From Lineus longissimus (lineage: Eukaryota > Nemertea > Pilidiophora > Heteronemertea > Lineidae), in contig NC_088312.1 of the NCBI RefSeq assembly GCF_910592395.1, forward strand, positions 7,998,001 through 8,062,000: a DNA stretch of 64,000 bases, read 5' to 3'. Shown here piece by piece: positions 25,659 through 34,879 of this stretch. The translations under genes were made by a program, and so were the position numbers. The notes under the pieces were generated by a model. That model worked only from the letters and a program-made list of their open reading frames with translations. It did not search any database and was not told the origin of the DNA. Within the stretch, counting starts at the first letter, position 1, and the number at the start of each line of letters is the position of its first letter.

Positions 25659-25909
25659 GTGCAAGAAAAAAAACAGGCCTCGGTTTAAATTTTGACCCAT
25701 AACCGCAAAACAAATGATGTCCGGGTGATACAAAAACATCACTATTGGTGCATGAAATTGGTCAAGAAAGGTCTTGGTTGTGTGCGTCCATCAGTCAACT
25801 TGTTGCACATCTTGTCCAACGAGGCTATGATATCCTTACACCCTTGTGAAAACCTTAAGGAGGTGTTTGTAGGGCGGTCTTATTTCAATCAGCCATACAG
25901 TCGAGATAT

Positions 25910-26257
25910 TCAGTGAGCACATTTATGTCTGAGTAGATGACCAGTCTGATTGAAGGTCTTGCGACATAACTGACACATATATGGTTTCTCTCCTGTGTGG
26001 ATTCTCAAATGAACTTTGAGAGAGTCACTCCTCAAGAACAATTTACCACAAAAGGAACAGTTATGGCCAAACTGATCAAACCCAACACTGTGTGTTTTCA
26101 TATGTGTCGTAAGTCCTGCCATTAACGTGAACTTTTCACTGCAAAGAGTGCATCTGTATTCAGGATGTGACCCAGTGCCTCCAGGTGAAGTGAACAGACC
26201 AAGTTCAGCCCTCGGCTTCCAGTTAATACAAGGGGAGTTTGCATTGTAGGGATGGCA
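25910..26257 (-). CDS. alternative terminal exon I, 3 C2H2 fingers
   Basis: Acceptor TATCTTCCAG|TGC, phase 0, 115 residues, among the shortest modules. Fingers lie at about 36-56, 67-87 and 95-115. The last finger ends the protein at its second His (H-K-C-A-H-stop). The linker between fingers 2 and 3 is HTGEKPYMC. The finger-2 helix is L-R-S-D-S-L, a variant of the common R-x-D type. Confidence 0.86.
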   Translation of the reverse strand, partial: CHPYNANSPCINWKPRAELGLFTSPGGTGSHPEYRCTLCSEKFTLMAGLTTHMKTHSVGFDQFGHNCSFCGKLFLRSDSLKVHLRIHTGEKPYMCQLCRKTFNQTGHLLRHKCAH

Positions 26258-26841
26258 CTGGAAGATATAAGTAAACATGATCTGTATAAAATCCGTTCAA
26301 AAGGACCCAGTGCACTTGCAGCAGTCATTTGCTTGGAAATTAGCAACGTCTCTGCCAATTTTCTTTCAAATAACCCTAGAATAAATATGATCAGTAGTTC
26401 CAGTTGTGTTAGACAGATGGCAGCTTCCTTTTCAAAGTATGAGCCAACATGTCCGTGAAAGGAAATAAGCTCTGACGTTTGTATGTTCGGATTTATTTCT
26501 GAATACTCTACATAGAACATAAAATCATCTTAAATATTCAACAAATATTTATCCGTACAGTAGTGATCATAGTAATGAGACAAATCTCTACCGTTGAAAT
26601 ACCAGACATTATACATTTCTTAAAATCTGCAACACAAAAGCACTGAACTTTGCCGACTCCACAGAAATACTCAAGTACAGCACATCAGAATCACTGACAT
26701 GATTGACTGAGTATGAGCAAAAACCCATTGGATAACAAGGAGAAACTACAGCATTACCAATCACCAATGTAGGCCTATCGAAATGAAAACGTAACTTTTT
26801 TTCCCGAGTTTGCTACTGAAGGGCCCACGTCAACTGGAGTC

Positions 26842-27279
26842 CTAGGAAAGTTCATGACTTTCTGGATGGTGTCGACGCACATGGTGATTAAGCGTGCCTT
26901 TCTGAATGAACCCCTTGAAACAAAACGGACACTCATACGGTTTCTCTCCGGTGTGCATCCTCACATGATCCTTGAGATGACTCTGGCAGTAGAAGACGCG
27001 TTTGCAGAAGTCACATTTGAACCCGGACGATGTATGCCGCTTCATGTGAAGCGTCAGGTTGCCTTTCTGAGTGAAGCGAGTCTGGCAATGAAGGCATTCA
27101 TATGGTTTCAGTCTGAAATTGCAGCTGTGCATATGAACCTTCAAATGCTCCAATTCCGGAAATACCTGACCACAATCCATGCATTCTAAAGATTTGGATG
27201 AAACCAGAGTTGATTGGCCAAAGTCGCCAAGGGTCCCTTCCGCATTCTTAGCAACGAGATGGCCGCAAGATTCGTCCCA
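26842..27279 (-). CDS. alternative terminal exon H, 4 C2H2/C2HC fingers
   Basis: Acceptor TGTCTTGCAG|TGG, phase 0, 145 residues. Four fingers lie at about 33-53 (ending H-x3-C, a C2HC finger), 62-82, 89-109 and 117-137. HTGEKPYEC joins the last two. It has one finger more than most sister exons. The finger-2 and finger-4 helices (TQKGNL, IQKGTL) are near-copies, pointing to internal duplication. Confidence 0.88.
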   Translation of the reverse strand, partial: WDESCGHLVAKNAEGTLGDFGQSTLVSSKSLECMDCGQVFPELEHLKVHMHSCNFRLKPYECLHCQTRFTQKGNLTLHMKRHTSSGFKCDFCKRVFYCQSHLKDHVRMHTGEKPYECPFCFKGFIQKGTLNHHVRRHHPESHELS

Positions 27280-27730
27280 CTGCAAGACAGACGGAGACAA
27301 GTCAGTATTATACCCAAGTTTTGTGTCAGTGTAATAAAATTTAGTTCAGTAGCTTTGCTAGGAAACAGACTAATGATACCATGAATGATGAAATTGAAAC
27401 AGACCCAGAGTAAGAAGCACTCATCACAGAGAAGAAATAAAAGCAGAATTCAAATGCAACGACTGCAAGCCAGCTTACATTTACAAAAACAATCAAATAC
27501 AGAACATTTCCAAAACACATTGTGACCTGTACCCAATCCCCTCCCAACCCATCTCCACCAACCCCACCAATCACCCTCCCCGACACACACACCTGAATAT
27601 ACGAATTTCACACCAAATTTTCCTGCAATCCATTTTCCGACACCAGCCAAATTAAGTTCACAACATATGTGTACACTTGATAGTCCAATTAAAACGAAGT
27701 AAATTTCAGTCAGTTATGTCATGCACCTCA

Positions 27731-28897
27731 CTAATTTGAACCTTCATCAGTATCAAGATGTTCATTATAGAGAGCGCCCATTTCATCATTATTCTTAGTT
27801 TCTTCATTCACTTCCATGGCTGCAGAAGCAGAATGCTCAGAGAGAATATGATTCTCCAGACTCTTTGCATCCAGGTGTGATGCACCGCAGCGAAGACACT
27901 GATGTGACGAAATTCCCGAATGAGTGTCCCTATGTTTCGATAGCTCATAATTATGAAGGAACTCTTCGTGGCAAATGGAGCAGACAAACGGCTTTGCATA
28001 CATGTTGTCTTTGTGTTTTTGCTGGATGTGCTCACGCAGTGATCCGTCCGATTTGAAAAGCTCGCCACATTCTATACAAACGAAAGATGCAACTCTCGGC
28101 ATGCGCATGTGTATGTTACGAATGTGGTCGTTCACTGCGCTTTTCCTTGCGAACATCTTCCCACAGTGTTCACATGCAAATGGCTTCTCTCCAGTATGTG
28201 AACGGATGTGATCAACACAATGATCCGCCCGTGCGAACTTCTTTGGGCAGTGCGGGCAAATGATTAATTTTTTGCCATCCTTTTCGACAGGCTCAGGGCA
28301 TTGGCGTGAATAATCAGCCTTGGGTGCTCTCTGTCTGCCTTGGAATTGTCCCTTCTCATATCCAGGTGGCGAATCTTTGCACAATTTCATATGATGATTC
28401 TTCTGTGATTTCCTTTTGAATTTTTTTGGACAAAAGTCGCACATGAACGGTGTTTCACCGGTATGGATACGGACGTGATCGACCCAATGATCATGGCGGG
28501 AAAACCAACGCCCGCAATACTCGCAACTCCACCCTTCTCCTTTAGGATGAGGCTTGTGGTGGCCTTGGATATGATGCAGAAGGCCATTATACGTCTTGAA
28601 CACTTTACCACAGTATTTGCAGAGCCTTGTCTCCAGTGGAATCTCTCGGTACAAATCGAACATCCATTTTTCCTTATGTGGCGGCGCACGAAATGCACTT
28701 CCAGTCATGTCTCCCACCTCTGAAGCAGAACCAAACCCTTGTGATGCATCGCTGTCTGATATTTCGTACTTGACGCCAGGATGTTCTTCAAAGCCTAAAG
28801 CAGGCTTAGTGGTCAATGGCAAATAAACAGAGTTGGGCTCGAGGTATGCGCTCTGGTGAAGGTCACCGGGGTCAAGGATGTCCAACGATCTCTCACA
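27731..28897 (-). CDS. alternative terminal exon G, 8 zinc fingers
   Basis: This is the largest module, with 388 residues in one exon after CTTCCAG|TGT in phase 0 (CERSLDILDPGDL and onward). Fingers lie at about 93-114, 125-145, 153-173 (C2HC), 214-234, 242-263, 274-295, 306-326 and 334-355. They form a triple, a gap of about 40 residues, then a run of five. Helices of fingers 2 and 4 (R-H-D-H-W-V-D-H and R-A-D-H-C-V-D-H) are close copies, so a finger block was duplicated within the exon. The C-terminus is acidic. If the isoform model is wrong, this is the exon most likely to be an independent gene, although it has no start codon near the acceptor. Confidence 0.88.
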   Translation of the reverse strand, partial: CERSLDILDPGDLHQSAYLEPNSVYLPLTTKPALGFEEHPGVKYEISDSDASQGFGSASEVGDMTGSAFRAPPHKEKWMFDLYREIPLETRLCKYCGKVFKTYNGLLHHIQGHHKPHPKGEGWSCEYCGRWFSRHDHWVDHVRIHTGETPFMCDFCPKKFKRKSQKNHHMKLCKDSPPGYEKGQFQGRQRAPKADYSRQCPEPVEKDGKKLIICPHCPKKFARADHCVDHIRSHTGEKPFACEHCGKMFARKSAVNDHIRNIHMRMPRVASFVCIECGELFKSDGSLREHIQQKHKDNMYAKPFVCSICHEEFLHNYELSKHRDTHSGISSHQCLRCGASHLDAKSLENHILSEHSASAAMEVNEETKNNDEMGALYNEHLDTDEGSN

Positions 28898-29068
28898 CTG
28901 GAAGACAGAAGGAAAATTTCACTGGAAACTTCCGTTTGAATAATGATTTTTACTCAACATATTTTGAGTTCAAGAAAGCTAGTGAAACGTATCTTTCACA
29001 AGTTTATTCCCTGCAATATAACTAGAGAAATCAAAATAACTTTTAGAAATGTCAGATGTTTCAAAAGT

Positions 29069-29074
29069 TTTATT
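29069..29074 (-). other. polyadenylation signal for exon F
   Basis: AATAAA on the minus strand, 188 nt past the stop of exon F. Confidence 0.5.
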
Positions 29075-29261
29075 GTCATACATGTATCATCAAGAATTAC
29101 AAATGACTAATAAAATTCAATCAGACACTGCAGTGATACACACTGAGACTGATAGCAAACACAGACAGAGAAACAGTGGCCTCGGTAAAGTGTAATTGTT
29201 CTTTTCACAATAAAAACTGTCCAGTCTGTAACTAAAATCCTTGAGGTACTTGCACCCAGCC

Positions 29262-29654
29262 TCACATTCCAAGATTCATTCTCAACTCCTGCCACTCCTG
29301 CGGATGTGATGACGATACATGAGACATAAGCTGAGCATTCTTGTCAAAAGCTGCATTACAAAATGAACAAGAATAGGCGTTTTCCTGAATATTGGAATGA
29401 GTCCGTAAGTGGGTCAGCAAGTGGACCTGACGATAAAACTTTTTATCACAATGTGGACACGGTAAACCAGCCGAGGTATGCTTTTTGAAATGATCCCGAA
29501 GATTCCGTTTGAACTTGAAAGTTTTACCACACTCTGGACAGCGACAATGTTCTGAACGGGTTAGACCTCTGGCGTGACGAGGGGTATCATGAGAAGCATG
29601 CCAAGGGAACGCAGGCTGTACAACCCTATTCAGACTACGGTAGAAGAGGCCATT
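29262..29654 (-). CDS. alternative terminal exon F, 3 C2H2 fingers, no start codon
   Basis: Starting in phase 0 at TGTCTTCCAG|AATGGC, the exon reads 130 residues (NGLFYRSLNRVVQ and onward) to a TGA. It has fingers at about 39-59, 66-86 and 96-117. There is no ATG until codon 109, so a start-codon-based search misses it; I found it by translating from the acceptor. Finger 2 is CPHCDKKFYRQVHLLTH and finger 3 is CSFCNAAF...HVSSSH. A poly(A) signal follows 188 nt after the stop. Having no possible start of its own, it supports the shared-5'-exon model. Confidence 0.86.
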   Translation of the reverse strand, partial: NGLFYRSLNRVVQPAFPWHASHDTPRHARGLTRSEHCRCPECGKTFKFKRNLRDHFKKHTSAGLPCPHCDKKFYRQVHLLTHLRTHSNIQENAYSCSFCNAAFDKNAQLMSHVSSSHPQEWQELRMNLGM

Positions 29655-30028
29655 CTGGAAGACATAAGATTACGGCCAGATTAAAGAATGCTGTAAATAG
29701 CCAATGGGTAAGCAAGCCTATCAGCAACAACCACACTAACACATGAATCTTACACCTTTAACAAACTCTGCAAACTTCACAGGGTGCGTACAACAGTGTT
29801 CCTTCTACAACAGCAAGTGCCGAGGCCAAGAATCCTTTTGAAATTAACCTTCAGCAGGCTCATTCCATCAATATCCAATATAAAACCACAAAATGTCGAC
29901 CAAAAGGACAGACAAACAAACCCAAACAAAATAGAAGTATATTTCAAGCATATCCCTTTTTCTAATGAGTACATGAGAGTACATACGTACTTTCGAGTCT
30001 AGTCTTTCCATCAATTATAAGTCAAATA

Positions 30029-30445
30029 CTAATGATTTCCAGCCACTTTGTGAGAGAACACATGCGCCAGCATACTCTGTTTATAAGTGAAGGCTTTATC
30101 ACATAGCGGACATTTGAATGGTTTCTCTCCTGTGTGAATCCTCATATGAATATCGAGGTGATCTCGACGATAGCAGACTTTCCCACAATAGGAACACTTA
30201 AACTGGGACGCAACGTCATGTTTCTTCATATGTTGAGTCAGGTTAGTTTTATACTTGAAGGACTTGTTGCAAAATTTACAAAGATTCTCAACTCGCTGTT
30301 GCTGTGCCAGAACATGAAATTCTGAATTGCTTTTGGACGGTTGGAACCTGCTTTGCGTATGGGCAGGATTGGGCGTTCTCCCAGCTGGCCAAGGCTGTCC
30401 TTCATTTTCAAGAGGAAGAGTTGTTCCGAAACCAAGACCACTGGA
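30029..30445 (-). CDS. alternative terminal exon E, 3 C2H2 fingers
   Basis: Acceptor TTATTTTGCAG|TCC, phase 0, 138 residues. A Pro/Ser/Gln-rich leader precedes fingers at about 56-76, 84-104 and 112-132. HTGEKPFKC joins fingers 2 and 3. The finger-2 helix is R-R-D-H-L-D-I. In finger 2 the hydrophobic core Phe is replaced by a Cys-Tyr pair (GKVCYRRDHL). Confidence 0.87.
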   Translation of the reverse strand, partial: SSGLGFGTTLPLENEGQPWPAGRTPNPAHTQSRFQPSKSNSEFHVLAQQQRVENLCKFCNKSFKYKTNLTQHMKKHDVASQFKCSYCGKVCYRRDHLDIHMRIHTGEKPFKCPLCDKAFTYKQSMLAHVFSHKVAGNH

Positions 30446-30911
30446 CTGCAAAATAAATCATACGCATTTTGATTTATTGAGTCAATGCAAAGGGTGGAAG
30501 GTCATTTTCACATCCACTCATACTGTGACCTCATTCTGAAATGTATATTTTTTGGGATTGACCCTCTGATGTAAGAATCAGTATAAACACTGGAGTCTTC
30601 ATAAATTCTTGATCTAAACTGAGTCAGATTGTATCACTCACTCAATCTTGCAACTTTAACATTTCTATATCAACTGTACCACGGACTGTATGATGGAACA
30701 AACTTCACCTCTGCTCAACACAGATTTTAAGATTCAAGCCACACAGACATTAGCCACCACACAAGTATGTATACATCTATCACACAAGCAAAGCAATCAA
30801 AGACATGACACATCGAAACTGAGCATCAAGAGTAACACACGCTTAGAAAAGCTATTTCGTCCGATAAGAAAGATGCATGTGACCACTGGGGATATGTCTG
30901 TTCCTCTGCCA

Positions 30912-31316
30912 TCAAGGATTGGGGAAGCCATCTTCAAATGCTTGTTCTCCAGGATGCTGTTTCACTCTATGATACTGCCACGCCGAATACGACATAAATC
31001 CGTCACCACAGATCTTGCAAGCATAAGGTCGTTCTCCCGTATGTTGTCGCATGTGTATCTTCAACACGTTACTGTGCTTGAAAGCTGATGAGCAGACGTG
31101 ACAATTATACGGCTTCTCCCCGGTGTGTATTCTCATATGAACAGTCAAGTTCCCCCTCTGAGCAAAGGCTTTTTCACAAAGTGAACATTTGAATGGTTTT
31201 TGGCTTTCGTTACTTCTAAAACGTCTTTCAAAAGTCACTGTCTGGGGTGTTTCAATGAAATGTGTCCTCTCGAGCATGATTGGGCTGATCCGAGTCGAGA
31301 TTCCCTTCAAATTTGA
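30912..31316 (-). CDS. alternative terminal exon D, 3 C2H2 fingers
   Basis: Acceptor AATTTTTCAG|TCA, phase 0, 134 residues. Fingers lie at about 44-64, 72-92 and 100-121 with canonical linkers HTGEKPYNC and HTGERPYAC. Finger 2 (CHVCSSAFKHSNVLKIH) shares the F-K-H-S-N core with exon B and the related F-K-N-S-N of exon C, so B-C-D form a local duplication group. AATAAA lies 434 nt downstream at 30473-30478. Confidence 0.88.
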   Translation of the reverse strand, partial: SNLKGISTRISPIMLERTHFIETPQTVTFERRFRSNESQKPFKCSLCEKAFAQRGNLTVHMRIHTGEKPYNCHVCSSAFKHSNVLKIHMRQHTGERPYACKICGDGFMSYSAWQYHRVKQHPGEQAFEDGFPNP

Positions 31317-31861
31317 CTGAAAAATTGAGAAGGAAGACGTCAACACAGGCCAGTTTGTCTGGTACCACCGCAGATGAAACTCCCAAGAATACCAACATCA
31401 TGAGGTAATTTCATGTGTTATACACTGTCACAATAAGTAGGTACCATTAAAAATGTCCCAGGCTAGTGTGTTTTGTGTCACTCCAATCTTTCTCTAGAGG
31501 GTGCTGTCAAAGCCTTAGAGTCAACGGTATTTCACCTAGAACTGATAGGGTAAAATGTCCCTTATTTTGTGTACGGCACATGATTGATTATGATTTTTCC
31601 TTCATGACATTTACTGATTGATTGATTGATCAATAATGGTACCAATATCAGCAAGTATGAGCAATCAATAAATCAATAGGTGTACAGTTCATTGTATACA
31701 GGGTTGTTCAGAATACTTTGTCTTTGACATGACAAATGTATTTAATTATTGACTAGTTCGGGTGAGGCAGAAACACTTTTAGATAGCTCAGAAATAATAT
31801 TCATCTTCCTCATGCCAGTTCAAATTAAAACATGATGAGCCTTTGCATAACATCAAATGCC

Positions 31862-32299
31862 TCAGGGTTGTGATGCCAAAGTAGATTCGTGGAACATCGT
31901 CTTAGAATTGTGGAACATGTTTTCCTCCAAGCTCTGTTTATTGATGTCGGACAAAGGACCATGAAAGTTGTGAACAGACTGAAGATGAACAAGAAGACAT
32001 TTTTGCTCTACAAACGAATGGTAACAAAAATGGCAAATGAATGGATTTTCTCCGGTATGGCGTCGTACGTGTACTTTCAAATTGTTGCTGTTTTTGAACG
32101 CTTTCTGACAATAGCTGCAGGTATAAGGGGTCTCTCCGGTATGAACTCGAATATGAACCTTCAAATTCCCTTTTTGGTTGAAGGACTTGTCACAGAAATT
32201 GCACTTGAATTTCTTGTAAACGAAGCCCTGTTTTGGCGAAATGTCTCCGCCGACGCTACTGGCTGGCCATGAGGTCATGCGACCAATAGGGGTGGTCCA
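31862..32299 (-). CDS. alternative terminal exon C, 3 C2H2 fingers
   Basis: Acceptor TTCTTGCAG|TGG, phase 0, 145 residues. Fingers lie at about 33-53, 61-81 and 89-110 with linkers HTGETPYTC and HTGENPFIC. Fingers 1 and 2 align closely with those of exon B (CDKSF...LKVH then AFKxSNxLKVHVR). ATTAAA lies at about 31740. Confidence 0.88.
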   Translation of the reverse strand, partial: WTTPIGRMTSWPASSVGGDISPKQGFVYKKFKCNFCDKSFNQKGNLKVHIRVHTGETPYTCSYCQKAFKNSNNLKVHVRRHTGENPFICHFCYHSFVEQKCLLVHLQSVHNFHGPLSDINKQSLEENMFHNSKTMFHESTLASQP

Positions 32300-32867
32300 C
32301 TGCAAGAAGAAACGAAGGAAGAAGTAAGACTAGGTGAAGGGGCGAGCTCGGTGTTAATCTGATCTGCACAACATCAAAACACTAGAAAAAGAAAGATAAT
32401 CTGACAACAACTGTATACTGAAGAATATTGTATTTTACACACTAATGTATGTATTTGAATATGAGGATTAGGCGAAAATCAGAGGTTATGCCTTTCTTCA
32501 ACTGGACACCGTCTTTTAACAAACATCAAATATACGACTGAGTGTACCAATACAACATTGCCTGGTAACTCAAGGCGTCAACTACTCAACTATAGGTATA
32601 ATATCGGAAAAATCTTCCAGATATGTCCACCCAGACATATTGATTTTTGTCAGCACAATGAATGTCATCCATGAAACTTGAGTAACCATGGTAACTGTCC
32701 AACAGTCAGGAATCTCAGTGGAGTGCCACACTGATTGCAGAATGCTGCAGTCTTGACTCCGGCCTCTTTCAGGCAGATAATAGACATCCAGTCTTCCATT
32801 TCAAACAAGACAACTGGTGTCGGAATGAAATGTCATGAAATCTCAGACTTCCAAACAAAACAAAATC

Positions 32868-33344
32868 CTATACTTTTTCCAACTTTATGCAACCAAGTCT
32901 CATGTGAGGTGGACACTCCACCCTTTCCTGACATAACAACATATGACTTTGTAGATGACGGTGCTCGGAGAAGCATTCGCCACAATTTTTGCAAATATAT
33001 GGTTTCTCTCCTGTGTGTTTCCTAACATGAACCTTCAAGTGATTACTATGCTTGAAAGCCTTTTTGCAGAATCGGCAAGTATATGGCGTCTCCCCAGTAT
33101 GAATACGCAAATGGACTTTCAAATTCCATTTAAGAGAGAATGACTTGTCACAATAACAACATTTAAACTGTTTTAGTTTTGGTAGACGTTCCTGTCGTGT
33201 TGTCGCGGGTAGGCCTATTCGCCACGGAAAATCCAACATCGACGGAAAACAATTCACCATAGACGGATATTTCCGTAAGAGGAGAGAGGTGCCTTTGTTT
33301 TGAGTGCGGAGGAGTCCGTGAGTTGTTACACCACCTTGCGTGCA
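32868..33344 (-). CDS. alternative terminal exon B, 3 fingers (last C2HC)
   Basis: Acceptor GTTCTTGCAG|TGC, phase 0, 158 residues. Fingers lie at about 62-82, 90-110 and 118-138. The third ends H-x3-C. The linkers are HTGETPYTC and HTGEKPYIC. The B, C and D modules share the F-K-x-S-N-x-L-K-(V/I)-H finger, and B/C are the closest pair. Confidence 0.88.
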   Translation of the reverse strand, partial: CTQGGVTTHGLLRTQNKGTSLLLRKYPSMVNCFPSMLDFPWRIGLPATTRQERLPKLKQFKCCYCDKSFSLKWNLKVHLRIHTGETPYTCRFCKKAFKHSNHLKVHVRKHTGEKPYICKNCGECFSEHRHLQSHMLLCQERVECPPHMRLGCIKLEKV

Positions 33345-33766
33345 CTGCAAGAACAAAATAGGGAAACCTGTAGCGGTACTGTCAGACAAGACACCAATAT
33401 AGACTACAGGAGCAGACGTCAGCTACCAATAACAACAATAACTGGAAAATCGAATGATTTGACTTTATTTTCTAAGAACTATTTACATGACAACAACAGG
33501 AACACAGAAACCAAGACTGATAAAACATGCCACGAAATATGTTAGGTAAAAGATGGGGCGGTCAACTTGTGGGAAATGCTAAAATGTCGAAGGTGACACT
33601 TTAATGTTGACACTTTTTTGTAACATTGGCTTTGAAGTTGCAGATTACAAAAGAAAGTTCAACCAAATATTTCTTTAGGAAACTTCATGGGGCACTGGTT
33701 TTTGCTGAAAACAATTCAGGTGTTTTCGATCTTGGCAAAAATTTCCCCCATACTTAATGCACTGTC

Positions 33767-33945
33767 AGTTGGACCACACTGCACAGGATGGTGCCACAAA
33801 GCCGCACTTGAAGGAAAACCCCTCCACAATGTCGACATCTGAATGGCTTGTCACCAGTGTGTTGATTAGCACATGGCTATATCGAAATTTCAGGCAACAG
33901 AATTCACAATGTATGCTTTTTCACCAGTATGGCATCTCATTCTGA
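33767..33945 (-). pseudogene. relic of a zinc-finger exon
   Basis: On the minus strand, broken C2H2 sequence is readable in several frames. It includes C-H-T-G-E-K-A-Y, then a stop, then a finger tail (F-R-Y-S-H-V-L-I), then after a frameshift Q-H-T-G-D-K-P-F-R-C-R-H-C-G. Two TGEKP-type linkers about 84-90 nt apart, plus stops and shifts, show a decayed module between exons A and B. It sits where one more alternative exon would be expected. Confidence 0.75.
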
Positions 33946-34513
33946 CGCATACTTGCAATTGCATTTGTAGAAAATTGCTGTTACGTTTCACTGCCCTGCT
34001 ACAATAACATGGAGTCATTGATCACTGGCAGTAAAGGGTGACCACGAATTCATGGCTGAAATCAAGACTCAGCAACATGAGACATAGCTGTAGCAGCCGA
34101 TGACCATGGTTGCCATAGTAACAGCAGAGTGGTTCTGACAATCCCCATGGCAACCTTGCGCAAAGGGAAGCAGGACTTGTTCATCATGCTGAAGCTGAAC
34201 CCTCCGGCTCATGTGACAGAAGATGACATTGATGTAGATACCTGATCGATAGCAATGATGTGAGGGAACAGCAGTGGAAGTGCTTCAGCTTTGAGCAAAA
34301 GGGAATGACTGAAGCTTTTCTTTATCATTTTTTACCATTTTTAAAATGAAGGCAGACGACTCAAAAATTGGAAAGGTGGTGTACCACTCGATAACCACTT
34401 TGAAGGAAGATAAATCAGGCATCAAATTGCACAATTGTAGCACTGACACAGCCTCTTCAGCGCAGAAAGCGGCAGCCCAGCAGTTCCTAACTCATTTCAT
34501 CATTCCCTCCTGA

Positions 34514-34879
34514 TCAGTAATATTTCTCTCTTGTATGGTAAATAAGAAAACAGTCATTTTTACACAATGGAACCTGGCATCCATCGCAGATGTAACGAGT
34601 TGCGCTTCGCTTTTTTCGCCTAGCGCAGACACGACATCTTCGCTGGGGGTATGGAGACCGTGATGTACTAGGTATATTGACCATTTTGTGATTTGCTTGG
34701 TTGCCATCAAGTCTGCCGGGAGGATCAGAATTTTGGTTGTTAAATCCTGCAACAGCGAGGAGTTCTTCCACAGTTTGGGGCATTTGTGCAGAATGTTTGG
34801 CCTTGTTTGTTATGGAATACCACCGTGATGGGTGCTGGTTATTATTGCCGGAATTCCACTGGATGGCACCACCGTGCAC
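34514..34879 (-). CDS. alternative terminal exon A, piggyBac-type zinc ribbon
   Basis: This is the first alternative exon after the constant part. Acceptor CCACTCCAG|GTG, phase 0, 121 residues to the stop. Instead of C2H2 fingers it ends in RRCRVCARRKKRSATRYICDG followed by CQVPLCKND-CFLIYH. That gives Cys at about 82, 85, 98, 101, 106 and 110 and His 115. This is the C-terminal zinc ribbon of piggyBac-family transposases (zf-Tnp_2 type). The preceding G-R-L-D-G and I-P-S-T segment also resembles the run-up to that ribbon. No catalytic DDE domain is present nearby. The best reading is a captured transposase DNA-binding tail used as an alternative module. In the transposase, this domain binds the element's ends. 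Confidence 0.82.
   Translation of the reverse strand: MHGGAIQWNSGNNNQHPSRWYSITNKAKHSAQMPQTVEELLAVAGFNNQNSDPPGRLDGNQANHKMVNIPSTSRSPYPQRRCRVCARRKKRSATRYICDGCQVPLCKNDCFLIYHTREKYY

Noticed and set aside
27808-28826. Several open frames on both strands across exon G (and similar frames across other finger exons)
   Set aside because: They are antisense or shifted-frame shadows of the zinc-finger coding sequence, without domains of their own.
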